Shown: positions 1 to 11,596, counted from the stretch's first letter. The stretch is 64,000 nt of DNA from Bombardia bombarda (GCA_030512295.1 JAULSR010000002.1:3968001-4032000); one strand, 5' to 3'. Numbers and translations are program-made. Notes: generated by a model not told the origin, from the sequence alone.

Positions 1-1231
1 CAGAGCGGACATATGACTCGTGCGAGGCGGCGAAGGCAGGCGTGGTTGGTGCCTGCGGCGGTACGGCTGCCGATGTCGCGAGATGCTTTCCGACCAGCTG
101 GTCAAGGTCCTGCTTTCCCTCGTCCGTCTGGATACCGGGGAAAGGGAGCTGGGCTGACGCAATGATACTGCTGCTACCAAGAGGGCCAGTGAATTTCGCG
201 TAGGCCTCCATGGCCGCCTTCATGGCCTGAGGCTCCTGCCGGAAAAACGGATCCAGGGTCGGGACATCGTCGGGGACAGAGAAGACGACGCCGGTGTAGA
301 CGTGGTTTTGGAGATTTTCTCCCACGTGCGGGTTGTTGACGACAGTTTCGATGCCAAGGCTCTCGAGTAGGGCCGCATCGCCAACGCCAGAGAGCTCGAG
401 CAGTCGCGGCGAGTTAATGGTGCCTGCAGCGAGTATCACCTCTCTGCGAGCACCGAAGAGTCGGGTCTCGCCGTCTTTGGTGGTGACCTGGATGCCTTCG
501 GCAATCTTGTCTCCAGAGCTCGCGTCTGAGCCGCCCTTGCTGAACAAGATCTTAGTCACGTTTGTCTCGGTGAGCACAGTCAAGTTGGCGCGGTCTCGAG
601 CTGGGCCGAGGTATGCATTTGCTGAGAAGCATCTCTGCTTGGTAGCCGGATAGACCGACTCGGGATGTGGGAATGGGCCACAGACTCGGCCGGAGAAGGG
701 GTCGTTCAGGGGAAAGCCGAGAGTGTCCAGCGCGTCTATCCAAGCCGTGGTCCACATGCCCTCGGGTTCGGAAACATGAGCGGCAAGCTGAAGCGGGCCA
801 TCACCCTGGGTAGGGCCAGAGGGTGGGTGGAAGGTGTAGGACTTTTTGACAGCCGCGCTGAAGGTGTCGAAGTCCCACCCCTTGTTGCCAAGGTGAGCCC
901 ATGCATCAACGTTTGTCTGGGATGTCGGGGTGAAGAGAAAACTGTTGATGCCACTGGAACCACCCAGGAGGCGGCCTTGGGGGAACGTAAGCACCGTGTT
1001 GCCGAGCCCTTCCTGAGGAACTGTCTGGAAGGCCCAATCCAGCGGACTACCGGGGAGCGACAGCATCGGCCACATGGCAGGCGTCAAGACCTGGGGGTTG
1101 GCTAGCTGGTCTTGGCCTGATTCGACAACAAGCACCTGGACACTTGGATCCTCGGACAGGCGCGCAGCAAGTACAAGACCCGCCGTGCCACCACCGACGA
1201 TGACAACATCGTAGCTCTCAGAGTAAGACAT
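1..1231 (-). CDS. GMC-family FAD oxidoreductase (3' end outside window)
   Basis: Flavin-dependent alcohol/aldehyde oxidase or dehydrogenase of the glucose-methanol-choline family; substrate not inferable. One open exon of about 410 codons runs from the ATG at 1231 off the left edge, so the C-terminal His/Asn active-site region is not visible. The FAD dinucleotide fold VIVGGGTAGLVLAARL is at residues about 9-24, GMC signature 1 (GGSSGIN) near residue 90, signature 2 (ILAAGTINSPRLLELSG) near 265, and VGENLQNH near 300. There is no signal peptide, so it is probably cytosolic. It is the first gene of a run containing a P450, a UbiA-type cyclase and an MFS exporter, which suggests a tailoring oxidation in a terpenoid pathway (inference). 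Family call is firm; role is not. Confidence 0.93.
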   Translation of the reverse strand, partial: MSYSESYDVVIVGGGTAGLVLAARLSEDPSVQVLVVESGQDQLANPQVLTPAMWPMLSLPGSPLDWAFQTVPQEGLGNTVLTFPQGRLLGGSSGINSFLFTPTSQTNVDAWAHLGNKGWDFDTFSAAVKKSYTFHPPSGPTQGDGPLQLAAHVSEPEGMWTTAWIDALDTLGFPLNDPFSGRVCGPFPHPESVYPATKQRCFSANAYLGPARDRANLTVLTETNVTKILFSKGGSDASSGDKIAEGIQVTTKDGETRLFGARREVILAAGTINSPRLLELSGVGDAALLESLGIETVVNNPHVGENLQNHVYTGVVFSVPDDVPTLDPFFRQEPQAMKAAMEAYAKFTGPLGSSSIIASAQLPFPGIQTDEGKQDLDQLVGKHLATSAAVPPQAPTTPAFAASHESYVRS

Positions 1232-3016
1232 GGTTGCTTCGACAACAACCTAAATGCTGCTCGGGTGGTGATGGTATGTTTGATGTGAAATTGAATCAGA
1301 AAGAATACCTTGTGAAGTTAATGGGAAAGATGGGAGGGCAAGTTGAGAACGAGGATCTGGCGAGGTAGACAAATCGAGTGTGAAATAGCCCGGATCAAGG
1401 CATGATGAACATCAAAAGGGATGCAACAGAGGGGAGTTTGTCCAGGACACTGTGTTCCCGTGCGGGTACATACTTACTTCCGGGCGGCTTTGTCGTCTGG
1501 TGGTTCACGTCTTTGACGCCGCGTGGGCACACTATTCTAAGTGATGCCCCGCCTCCCCGCGCACATGCCTAAAGGGAGCGGCAACTCTTATTGGCCAGGT
1601 TTTGCATGTGCACGTTGATGTTTCGAGGCGGCACTGTTTTTGTGTAACTCGTCTATTCTTTTGTGGAATCTAGAGTGGAAGTTCAAGCTTGGTTGGCACG
1701 TCGCGTCGGAATTGTCAAAATCCGAGGGGCGCCGTTTCCTTCTTCCGGCATATTCGGATGGGCAAGGAGGTGGGGTGGGAGAGGGGAAAGCAAAAGACCA
1801 ACTCTCATTCTCTCTGTTGGGAAGCTGCGACTGACACAGTGTGTCCCTTCCCACAGATAGATCCTTGTGCGACATAGCCGGCACAAAATGATCCACCCCT
1901 CCCTGACCACCAAAACAAGGTCTCTTTGCAAGATAGTGACAGGCATAGAACATGAATGTAGCCTTGCACATAAATGTAAGACAAGAAAATCCTTCAGACT
2001 TCGATGTAAATTATTCAGCACATACTTGCTTGTTTTTTAATAGAGGATAGAAGTCCTTATTAGGGCCGGAAAGTTAATGGTAAATGCAAATGCATTTATC
2101 TTTTCCAGGAGTGCCTTATGCTTTTTTTTACCAGCGAGCAACTGTAAATGTGATAACAGCCACACAGTGCCAATTAGGCTTATAAGAGACTGAACATATA
2201 GCTAGTATTGAGATTCGAGAGTAGTCTCAGTACTGTGTACTTTGCTGACTTGCACTGATGTGCTAAAGCCAAACGGACTAGTGACGCCCTTCCCGTCTTC
2301 CCGCCTGCGCCGTACCACTGCACGGCCGTACTCAGATTTTGTCTGTCTTATTCCCGGGTATTGCCATGACACTGTGTAGACTGTAGAGTGCCGAGATGTT
2401 TCGTGCTTTCTGATATTTGGTTTCTACAAATCGCAGCGCTGCCCGTGTGAGGCACAGATCAGACCACATCAATGAATAGCCCATCGAGAGCATGCCTACC
2501 TACTAATTTGCGGATATAAGACTCGCCGCCCACACTATAAATCCGGGCCCCAATCATTCCCTGGGTACCTGTCGGGACCCGTGCTTCGGGGAACAAGTTC
2601 AGTGGAATGGAGGCGCACTTTAGCCCACAAGGCAGCCATTCGGGAGCTACAAAAATCCGGGTAAGTCTGCGTAGATAGAAGTTTTAGATTTATCAGACAA
2701 CCCTTGCTTATGTTGTCGCTTCCCGTCCCTTACACCTTCCATTTTCCTTGAATGCCGACTCGCACTGCTGCGCCGACTGACTCCATGCCTTGGGCGGGTC
2801 GCACCACGAAGCTACATTGGTCCTGCAACATATAAATGTAACATAGCTTGGGACGACTCGGGCTGTTGGTGCCAGCCTGCCTGTGTACGACCTTCCTGGG
2901 CTGCGTCGTGTGCGAGGAGACGCTGTCCGGTTTAGTACCCCTTCTATTAACTTCTGTACGACCTGTGTGACCATCATGACTGCATTCAATCTAATGGTAT
3001 GGCAGTCTACTTAGTA
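1232..3016. other. intergenic, no gene recognised
   Basis: About 1.8 kb between the GMC start and the P450 stop. Small ORFs on both strands (for example 1588-1971 and 2708-2989, minus) show no domain, signal peptide or coding-like composition. It includes the shared 5' region of the GMC gene and AT-rich stretches near 2000-2260. Confidence 0.6.
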
Positions 3017-5041
3017 CTAGTCTCTCAAACTGAAGCAAAGCGGTACCCTCCCCGGGAAAGACGTGAATCGGTCCACCTTGTTGGTCTCCATCTCACTCCC
3101 GTCGTAACCCGGCGGGTGATGGAAAATATACTTCTTTACCACCATTGAAATTGTATACCTCATGATCCGCATCGCAAATTGCTGCCCGATGCAGTTGTAT
3201 TTCCCTGCGTGGTTGTGAATGTGTGTATTAGAATAGTCAATCAGTGACATACTGATTTCAGGCCCAACAACATGAAATGATCTTGATGAGAAGGTAGAGA
3301 TCAACATACCAAGGCTAAAGGGGACATGAGCTGCGGCATTTCGGACCATGTCACCATGTGTAGTCCATCGCTCTGGAATGAATTCTGTTCCTCGTTCAAA
3401 ACAATCCTCTCCTTCAATAGGCGGGCAGTAAAATAGTGTCAGTAGTGTACCCAAAGCGACAACTCCAAGCAAAAATAAGTGCCAAGTAGCGGGACACTTA
3501 CGTCTAGAAATAGTGTAGAGCGGCGTGACAACGGTAGTATGTGGCGGGATAAAGACATCATTTATCATGACCCCCTTTTCTGTAGTCTTTCGGATTCCCC
3601 CTGTTATAAGAGATGGATGTAGACGCATTGCTTCCTGTATGACGGCGTTGAGATGGGGCAGCTCTGCCAGGGCTTTATTGTCGGTTGTCGATAAAACCCC
3701 AAGCTCCTGGCGAAGCTTCTCTTGGTGCTCTGGGTGCATGGCTAGCTCGTGGAAGATTGCTGCCAAAGCTTGTGCGGTAGGCTCACTATGCTCGGTTTGT
3801 TAGCCAATTCTTAGCCATAGAACGAAATGGGAAAGGAGGACGCTGTGGCAAATATCAAGAGAGACCAGATGCTAACCTTCCGGCAAGGATAGCAAGTAAA
3901 CTATCTCCCCTAAGCCATGGGCTAACTTCGTCTCCTGGCCCCTTCTTCATGAGATACGAGCTCAGATCAGATATTACATCACCATCAACACTACCAGACT
4001 TTGCTCCTCTTGAGAGTCGCTCCGTCATCTGCTCTTGTGCCCAGTCGACAGACTCATACCAGTCCCTCACCCACCACACGCGAGGAAGCAGCTTAAGGCC
4101 TATCTGGAGCAGCCACGGTGTCGGCGCCAGCGGGCCTAGAAGCACCCTGGCACGCTTCATCTTGACCGTGATATCGTGCCACCGTTGGTTTTCGAGCATG
4201 CCGAACGATTTGCTAAAGGTGAAATCACCCATGATGTCAAAGGTAAACCAAAGGAGGAGATCTGTGGCATCGACAACCGCACCACTTTTTGATATGCGCT
4301 CGAGCTGTCGATCGAGCTCATCAACGTGCTTGAACACCTTGATCTCGTGATGAGCTATGGCTGAGGGAGAAAAGCCGAGTTGCCAGTCCCGTCGACGTTT
4401 TGCGTGCATGGCCTTATCCCGAGCCGCGAAAAGAGCTCGCTCGGGCCAGAGCAAATCGTAAAACTCTGCCTTGACGCAGTCGGATTGCCGGCCGCCGACG
4501 GCGAGAAGAGACTCGGGCACAAACACGGTGACCTCGGCAGGACCTACGCACGATATGTGTAAGAAAATAAGCCCTCGACGACTAGATATTTTGGGCGCTT
4601 ACCTGTTCTAACAAAATCTCCATACTTTGCAAACAGCTTGTCGAGGTACATATGGTTCTTGGACTCTCTACACTCCCATATGTGTCCCAGCTTGGTAACA
4701 CACGCCCATAGCGGCCCTGGCAGCCTAGCTTTGTTAAGTCGATGGAAAAACAGGCGGTAGACGAGTATGCTGGTCGCCAGCCCCAGCAAGTGGCCCAGAG
4801 TCAGCAATCCAAGCCCTCCCGCCGCAGCTTCAGCTCTCGCAGTCGTCCCCAAGTTTCCTGGGAGGCTTTGGGCGAGAGCTGACACTGCCACAAGCAGCCC
4901 ATAATAGCGGGCGATTTCTGGTGCGTGGACATGCCACTCCCCGTGGATGAAGAGAGCATGGTGGATGGCAAGACCTGAAAGGACTCCCACAGCACCTACA
5001 AGCTGTGGTAAACCAGCCGGCGTCTGATCAAACTGCATCAT
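3017..5041 (-). CDS. cytochrome P450 monooxygenase (tryprostatin B 6-hydroxylase-like)
   Basis: Heme-thiolate monooxygenase, ER-anchored. Five exons join in frame: 5041-4603, 4543-3877, 3785-3502, 3411-3310, 3204-3017, giving 559 aa. The N-terminus (about residues 1-105) has several hydrophobic segments rather than a single anchor, as in the fungal family annotated tryprostatin B 6-hydroxylase-like. The I-helix motif AGSEPTA spans the second intron, the K-helix ExxR is EAMR, PERW follows, and the heme loop FSLGKYNCIG is made by splicing exons 4 and 5. Splicing at 3502/3411 gives ISRREDCFERG, the expected P450 sequence. It sits between the GMC oxidoreductase and the UbiA-type cyclase and probably hydroxylates the cyclase product (inference). 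No lesion seen. Confidence 0.93.
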
Positions 5042-6218
5042 GCACCGAGTGTGAAAGGATGAAGAAAGACAGCCAGGGGGTAGAGAGAGATTGGGGGATC
5101 GTTAGTCTGTCAACTTGGGTTGGCGTTTTGAGAATATGTGTAGTACAAGGACATCACACTTCCAGCATCTCTCTTTGGTAGCATACGGTAGTACAGGATG
5201 GCTGCGGGTGCCAAGTTTTTTCGATTTGTTGTGAGATTGACAGTTAATAATTCTCCTGCCTTGATTAACAAATTTCAGTGAACAACAAAACCCGCCGACA
5301 TGTTGGCATGAGTTGGATGATCAGGTGCTCTGTTGGTGCATGCTGCTGTGATGCGTCGTGTATTCCCAACAGCTCCATGCATCTAAGTAAACACTAGTCG
5401 GGCGTTGTGATACAAAGCCCATGGTCCATAATAGTTTGAGAACCAGCCGGTCCTTCTCCTGGTTCCGCGCCGCAGACAGACGGCGAAATATTGTCTGGTT
5501 ATTGTCCATGAGTATGTTGATCACTTCCGATATTGTTGCCTGTTGGAACTATGCAGCGCCAGTGGTCGAGATACTGCCTGCATACCAGGTCTAGACTAGA
5601 ACGAAGTACAGGGGAAGATGTAAGTAGATACGCATGTAACACACCATCACCGTCCGGTTTTCTGGGCTGGGATAATGCGGTAATTAAAAGGGGGTTACAC
5701 AAACATGGGTCTTAAGTGGGCTATAAACTTTTTTTTTTTCTTTCCTGTTTGAAATGCACTGTGATTGCCAGTAGGGTGTGCGGAATGTATACTTTCAATA
5801 CCTCGGTTACTTTCTAAATCTTGGAAGGATACTACCTTGGGGAGGTATCTAGTCGACCTTATTGCCTCAAAATAATATGGAGAAAATGTACTTTGCAGAG
5901 AATTCATAAGCCTTGCACGAGAGAAGCAAATCTAGATCGACTGCGGGGAATTTACGGAGCTTAGGGACTGGCAGAAACCAGAAATACATGGCTACCTTAT
6001 TATCGCTCGGGTTATCAAAATAGGGAAAAAGGTTAATCAACAAAGAAGCATCATCCTGCCTGATATTGGCACCTCCAGTGCCAGCCCTAAGTACATCAAT
6101 AAATTGACACCTGAATACTACCCACCATCATGAACACATCTCTCCGCCTTTCACGATCAACCGTCAGTTTAGAATACACAGAATCACTATCCTATTAGTG
6201 ACATGAATAGCAATCTCC
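5042..6218. other. intergenic, P450 promoter side
   Basis: About 1.2 kb upstream of the P450 and downstream of the Pth11-like gene. It contains short ORFs without family resemblance and a T-rich tract near 5730-5740. No further feature recognised. Confidence 0.6.
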
Positions 6219-7650
6219 CTAAACAGAATCTCCTTGAGTATGAAACTGTTGCTGCACATAAATCCCCTCTTGTTTCGGCATGGCACCACCCATGCCACCA
6301 CCGGGGACACCACCACCTCCCGCCCCAATGTGGGTCCGAATCTTGGCCCCAGGCTGGGAAACGAGAAGAATGTCCTGGGACTGACGATCAACAGGGTCAT
6401 CATACGTAGTGGATGCCAGCGAGATATCGGTGTAATTAGTGCGGAACTTGCGTCCTCCTGGCGGCGCACCTGGGACCACGCCGCCCGCCGGGCCCGAGCC
6501 ACCGATGGTGATGACTTGGGCGTCCTGCCTGTCGGTCGTCGATGGGCCCTTGGACCCCCAGTTGAAGCTCTCCGACGCCTTGGACAGGGCGGGCTGCACG
6601 TACGTGACGAAGACGGGCGCCACGGTAGGCATGCATGCCACGATGATGCCGAGCCACAGCTCCAGCAGACTAAGCAGGCCAACGTCAGCGAGCGCGAGGA
6701 CCGGGTCTGGGTTCCCGTGCACCGTCGTGTAGATGCGGTACCACATGACGGCCACGGTCGCGAAGCCGACGCTGAACATGGCCATGACGGAGAGCTTGCG
6801 GCGCAGGGCCATCTTGAGATTCCACAGCGACGGCAGCGGCAGCACCACGATGGACATGTCGAGCACCGCGTTGATCGAGTTGGACGCCAGCTGCGACTGG
6901 CTGACGTCCTTGCAGCTGCCCCACGCCACCGGCTTCCACTCCTGCGAGACGGGGTCGCAGCGGGTGATGAAGACGACCAGGAAGGCGATGCCGTAGCAGG
7001 TGCATACACCCATGAGGACCTGCGCAACCCGCCTGAATACAACGTTGGGGAAGATGCGCGTGTAGAGCCAGAGGACGGCGATCTTGACGATGGACGTCGA
7101 CACAATCCACGTCACCGAGGCCGCCACGAGCAGCTGTGCTTGCACTACCAGCTCGTCAAAGGTGAGCGCTGTGGCCGGGTTGCCGAGACCATTGACGAGA
7201 CCCCAGATGGATACGCCGCCCATGGCGATCATGGCAAACTGTTGTTCGTAATAGCTTTTAGTCAGTCAAGAGATTAAACGTGAGGATGAGAGGGATTAGA
7301 GATGGAGATACGGCGATGATGGTACTTACGTATGCGATGAGAACAAGATAATCATCGGCGTAGTAGCTGCGCTTCTGGATCCTGGCCGACATGAAACGCA
7401 TGGCGATGGCAATGGTGCAGAGGATCGTGAAGGCCACGACGAAGCCCAGCAGCGAGTGGCTTTTATCGCCTCTTAGCATTGTGAAAGATGGTAATGAATC
7501 TTGGGGAATAGGCTGTCCTGTCCTGGAAGTGAAGGAAGGGATGGCAGTCGAGACAGACGACTGCTGCCACTTCGTAGTTGGGTGCAAATGAACAGTTTGT
7601 AGGTAAAGTAAGCGATAATCGCCTCGATTTCGGGCGGCGAGACACTCCAA
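6219..7650 (-). CDS. Pth11-like/rhodopsin-fold seven-helix membrane protein
   Basis: Integral membrane protein of the fungal rhodopsin-like/Pth11-related family, presumed surface receptors at the plasma membrane; ligand unknown. Two exons, 7650-7330 and 7238-6219, join in phase 0 through a GTAAGT/CAG intron, giving up to 446 aa. An alternative start at 7479 would give 389 aa and puts the N-terminus nearer the first helix, so the start is uncertain. The family motif DDYLVLIAY ends exon 1. Hydrophobic helices follow, with a conserved-looking Cys in the loop SCKDVSQSQLASNSINAVLD before a helix. The C-terminal roughly 110 residues are polar, then Gly-rich (GAGGGGVPGGGMGGA), and presumably cytosolic. 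It lacks an obvious CFEM domain. It lies divergently 543 bp from the UbiA-type cyclase. Confidence 0.88.
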
Positions 7651-8193
7651 GCCATTTATATCTGGGGGTGCTGCTCATGGTGGCAACCAACCGTTGGTCA
7701 TAACCATACACGAGCTGCTAATATGTTTTGAGACGGGCGAAGTTTTCTACAGGGTGCGTTTTGTAAGCCAAGTAGCCATGGCAAACAGGTAATAGTCAGT
7801 ATAAGGGCTCGGTTGCAATGCGGCACAGCTCTTGGCTGTTGTCGGCCACTTATGTATCCTGCCTGCATCCTACATCGCTGCGTCGGGGGTATGGGGACTG
7901 CTTAACTACATCCAGGACTCGGATATTCGCCCGACCCTGTATGACCCTCAGAAAAGCAGGTAACCAAACCATGTATCTAGGGTTTAAACAGGCAGGTTTG
8001 TTACGTGCACTTCAACGCCAACCGTCAGTATTGTTATCGTCCGTGTATATAAATGGGTGGCAGGATCTGTGTGCATGCCTGTTTCTCTGAACACCTACCT
8101 AGCCCTAGATAAGCCTCGTCCTGCGTGGCACAGGGACAGTGACAGACGCTCCAGCACACCTAGTCAGTCAGTCATTTAGTTCCCCTAATCACT
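7651..8193. other. divergent intergenic promoter region
   Basis: 543 bp between the start of the Pth11-like gene (minus) and the UbiA-type cyclase (plus). A TATA-like box lies close to the cyclase. No ORF with coding character. Confidence 0.6.
8045..8052 (+). promoter_or_regulatory. TATA-like box of the UbiA-type gene
   Basis: TATATAAA about 140 bp upstream of the ATG at 8194, with no competing gene between. Position suits a fungal core promoter with a moderately long 5' UTR. Motif only; no transcription evidence. Confidence 0.4.
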
Positions 8194-8202
8194 ATGGCCC
8201 TG

Positions 8203-8242
<40 letters not shown>

Positions 8243-9159
8243 CAACAGTTCGGATGCTGGCTGTGTCGGCTGCCAAGCTCCTCCAAGTTGTATGGCTCTT
8301 TGTCGAGAGCGACCTGATCACCTTCGCCATCCCTAACACGGTTTTTGGCATCCTCGGCGCTGCCATGACAAAATCAGGCCTCGTGGACGGACCACCCCCG
8401 CTGCTCAGCGACGTGCTGCTCAAACGCGGTCTCGCCGTCTTCCTCTTCAACTTCTACAGCCTGCTGCTCTTCGATCTGGGCAACCAGCGCTCGTCCCTCT
8501 CCGTGTCCGAGGACCGGGTCAACAAGCCCTGGCGGCCCATCCCCTCAGGCCGGGTGACAAGCCAGCAAGCGCGGCGAGCAGTTCTCCTCGTGGTCTCGCC
8601 GGCGGCCCTCTGTCTCAACCACGTGCTTGGCATCTGGAAGGAGGGGCTGCTAGTGCAGGTGCTGAGCTGGTACTACAACGAGCTGCACGGGAGCGACGAG
8701 CCCCTCTTCCGCGAGGCCCTGATTGCCTTCTCGTACGGGGTGGGCAACTCGACATCGCTGCTGCTCGCCATCGATAGGCCCCGCGGCAACACCATCAGCC
8801 GTCGCGGCCACAGCTGGATCGCCATCATCAGCGCCGTTATCCTGACCACGATGCACGTGCAGGACCTCAAGGATCAGGAGGGTGACAGGCTCCGCAGCCG
8901 CAAGACCATCCCGCTGTTGTTTGGAGAGAGGTTCGCGCGCAGGGCGATTGCTGTCATGGTGCCTTTTTGGTCCTGCGTCTGCGCCTCCTTCTGGCGGCTG
9001 GCTTGGCAAGACTACTGTCTGCCGCTGGCTCTGGGCCTCATCGTCGCCTGGAGGGTCATGGTTAAGCAAACGCCGAGAGAGGATGCGACGACCTGGAGGC
9101 TGTGGTGTCTGTGGCACTCGAGCCTGTATGCCCTCCCCTTGCTTACCTGGGGAGACTAG
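8194..9159 (+). CDS. UbiA-type integral membrane prenyltransferase / terpene cyclase
   Basis: Member of the UbiA superfamily, in the fungal branch that includes membrane-bound terpene cyclases such as Fma-TC of fumagillin biosynthesis (family knowledge). Intronless, 321 aa. After Met-Ala-Leu-Lys comes a run of 12 Gln, then about seven to nine hydrophobic helices. The first polar motif is GNQRSSLSVSEDRVNKPWRP (residues about 94-113). The second aspartate-rich motif, DLKDQEGDR (about 222-230), is followed by KTIPLLFG. Both are the Mg/diphosphate-binding loops expected in UbiA enzymes. Whether it cyclises a prenyl diphosphate or transfers the prenyl group to an aromatic acceptor cannot be told from sequence, but no PKS is visible nearby, which favours a cyclase. 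P450, GMC oxidase and MFS neighbours fit a terpenoid cluster. Confidence 0.9.
8206..8241 (+). repeat. (CAG)12 microsatellite coding polyglutamine
   Basis: Twelve perfect CAG codons directly after the fourth codon of the UbiA-type gene. The absence of CAA interruptions suggests a young, slippage-prone tract that may vary between strains. Confidence 0.97.
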
Positions 9160-9865
9160 GCTCAGATCATGCATGCATAGATTACCTACCTGGTAGTCTT
9201 ACAGCACACAGCACAGTACACGGGCACTGTGTTGGCTGTGTGGGCTGTGGTGTTGGTTGTGTGTTGTGATGGATGGTACAATGGTCTAAAATATGGTACA
9301 GAGGTGTTGGTCGGAAATTTAAATGATTTAGCTGGTTACACAAAACTTTGATTGGCACCGGGGCGCCGCATAGGGAGCCGTGAGGCGCTTAATACTGGAA
9401 GGAAAAGTGTGTGTTGTGTGACTACCCGTTGGTATCAGTTGTGAATTAGGGCAGATTAGGCACCTTACCTTACCTATGAAACTACCCGATTAGGATTCCC
9501 CTAATCAGGAAGGAACAACCCATCGCTTCGTTCAGTTCCTGTCCCGTCCCCTTTGTCCTACCCACCGCCATGCCGTACCTTAGTCCGCGGGCTGCAACAC
9601 AGGTAAAACTACTACCCACCTTGGGTACCTATCACGTCCCGCCTATTCATCTGTCTTGCACTCCTGCTCGATAAACTGCCCGTTCCCATGAGACACCTAT
9701 TATGCAATTTCCAGACAACTGCTGGACGGGGCCTTGGCTCACCACCAGACAAACGCTTCTTTTCCTTTGACCTTTTTTTTTTTTTTTCTGTGTCTGTAGC
9801 AATCACGGCAGACATATCGACCATTGAAAATCTAAAATCCGATCCGAATTAAACTGTCGCTCGCG
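9160..9865. other. intergenic, promoter of MFS gene
   Basis: About 0.7 kb between two plus-strand genes. It holds GT-rich 3' flank near 9220-9270, a pyrimidine-rich stretch with a long T tract at about 9772-9787, and no ORF of note. Confidence 0.6.
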
Positions 9866-11596
9866 ATGGAGCCCAACAGGGGCCAGGAAGACACGACGAT
9901 TTCCGCCAAAACTCACCAAGAACCACCGTCGTCCAGCAGCAACGAAGGTGATCGTGCAGTCCGCGAGGCCGATGCCAACGACGATCCCACAGTACCTGCC
10001 GTCATCGACAGATCATATGCGCGAGACTATCGCTTCTGGCTCATCATCATCGCGCTATGCGCCATGATGCTGCTTGGCTCGCTCGAGAACACCGTCATCG
10101 TCACCTCGCTGCCCGAAATCGTCAAGGAGCTGGCTCTAGGGAAGGACTATGTCTGGGTCGGCAACATCTTCTTTCTGACCAGTGCCGCCGTCCAACCTCT
10201 TTTTGGCCAGCTGTCTAATCTCTTTGGCCGAAGATACCTCGCCATCTTCATTGTCGCTCTCTACACCCTTGGCAGCGGTATCGCCGGCGGCGCCATCAAC
10301 TCAGGAATGCTGCTTGCTGGACGCGCCATCCAGGGCGCCGGCAGCGGCGGCATGCAGATGATCATCGGCGTCATTGTCTCGGACCTCGTGCCCCTGCGCG
10401 ACAGAGGAAACTTCCAAGCCATCTTGGCCATGACCTATGGAATCGGTGCCGCGGCAGGACCTATCATCGGGGGTGTCATTGTCCAAAACACGTCGTGGAG
10501 ATGGGTCTTTTACATCAACCTGCCTTTTGGCGGAGTATCCCTCGTCCTGCTGTGGCTGTTCCTGCGCGTCAAGTGGGACAGGGAGACCACGGCATGGACG
10601 AAGCTCAAGCGCATCGACGTCGCAGGCAACGCTCTGATCGTCGCCTCGTCCGTCTCTATCCTCCTTGCACTGACCTGGGCTGGTGCTTACTACTCATGGT
10701 CGTCGCCTCGCGTCATTGTCCCCCTAGTTCTCGGCTTGTTAGGGTTAGTGGGCTTCTGCTGGCTCGAGAGCTCGACCTTAATACCCGAGCCAGTCATGCC
10801 GTTGCGTCTTTTTGCCAGTCGGACTTCATCCATTGTCTACGTCAACACCTTTCTCGTCTCTATCCTCAACTACACCATCTTCTTCTTTCTCCCGATTTAT
10901 TTTCAGTCAGTACAGCTTTCAACGCCTGCGCGCTCTGGCGTGCAAATATTGCCCGTCACCCTCATTGCCGTCCCCGGAGCGGCTATCGGAGCAGTCGTCT
11001 TGTCTAAATGGGGAAAGTACAAGCTTCTTCATATCGTGGGCTATGCCCTATTGACCGCTGGATTTGTCTCACTCTCCGTACTCGACCGGGACTCAAGCAT
11101 CGCCACGTGGGTGTGTCTCCAGATCCTACCCTCCATCGGCGCCGGTATGGTCCTCGACACGCTTCTTCCCGCGTTTCAGGCGGGCGTCGCTGAGTCTGAT
11201 GCTGCAGCTGCGACGGCCAGTTGGACCTTCATACGCAGCTTTGGAAACATCTGGGGCGTCGCCATCCCCGCTGCCGTCTTCAATACATACACCAATATGT
11301 TTGCTGAGGGAATAGACGATGCACTGGCGAGAGAGCATCTACAGCATGGCGACTCGTATACCTGGGCAACAAGGTCTTTTATTGAGGGATTTCCAGAGCC
11401 AGTACGGAGCCAAATAATTGACGTGTTCAGTAGAGCGCTAAGCAGAGTATGGCTTGTCTCCATCACGTTTAGCGGGCTTGCCTTTCTATTGTGTCTTGTC
11501 GAGAAGGAGGTGCATCTGCGGACCGAGCTCGACACGGAGTTTGGGCTTGAGGAGAAAGAGAAGGCAAAGGGAGACAAGAAAGATGAAAAGGTCTAA
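9866..11596 (+). CDS. MFS drug/toxin exporter, DHA2 (14-TMS) type
   Basis: Plasma-membrane proton antiporter of the major facilitator superfamily, 576 aa, intronless. A hydrophilic N-terminus of about 50 residues precedes TM1 (AMMLLGSLENTVIVTSLPEI, the D/E-x-T-x-V type motif C region of DHA2 proteins). Motif A is present as GQLSNLFGRRY (about 110-120), GRAIQGAGSGG follows, and motif C-like GIGAAAGPIIGG is near 195-206. The Lys/Glu-rich C-terminal tail is cytosolic. The size and motifs match fungal self-resistance and metabolite-efflux pumps. Co-location with the UbiA-type cyclase, P450 and GMC oxidase suggests export of the pathway product (inference). No lesion seen. Confidence 0.93.
   Translation: MEPNRGQEDTTISAKTHQEPPSSSSNEGDRAVREADANDDPTVPAVIDRSYARDYRFWLIIIALCAMMLLGSLENTVIVTSLPEIVKELALGKDYVWVGNIFFLTSAAVQPLFGQLSNLFGRRYLAIFIVALYTLGSGIAGGAINSGMLLAGRAIQGAGSGGMQMIIGVIVSDLVPLRDRGNFQAILAMTYGIGAAAGPIIGGVIVQNTSWRWVFYINLPFGGVSLVLLWLFLRVKWDRETTAWTKLKRIDVAGNALIVASSVSILLALTWAGAYYSWSSPRVIVPLVLGLLGLVGFCWLESSTLIPEPVMPLRLFASRTSSIVYVNTFLVSILNYTIFFFLPIYFQSVQLSTPARSGVQILPVTLIAVPGAAIGAVVLSKWGKYKLLHIVGYALLTAGFVSLSVLDRDSSIATWVCLQILPSIGAGMVLDTLLPAFQAGVAESDAAAATASWTFIRSFGNIWGVAIPAAVFNTYTNMFAEGIDDALAREHLQHGDSYTWATRSFIEGFPEPVRSQIIDVFSRALSRVWLVSITFSGLAFLLCLVEKEVHLRTELDTEFGLEEKEKAKGDKKDEKV

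Noticed and set aside
1588..2021. Overlapping ORFs on both strands
   Set aside because: Mutually antisense, short and featureless.
6234..7277. 347-aa plus-strand ORF
   Set aside because: It is the antisense frame of the Pth11-like gene, with His/Asp/Arg-rich composition typical of a shadow ORF.
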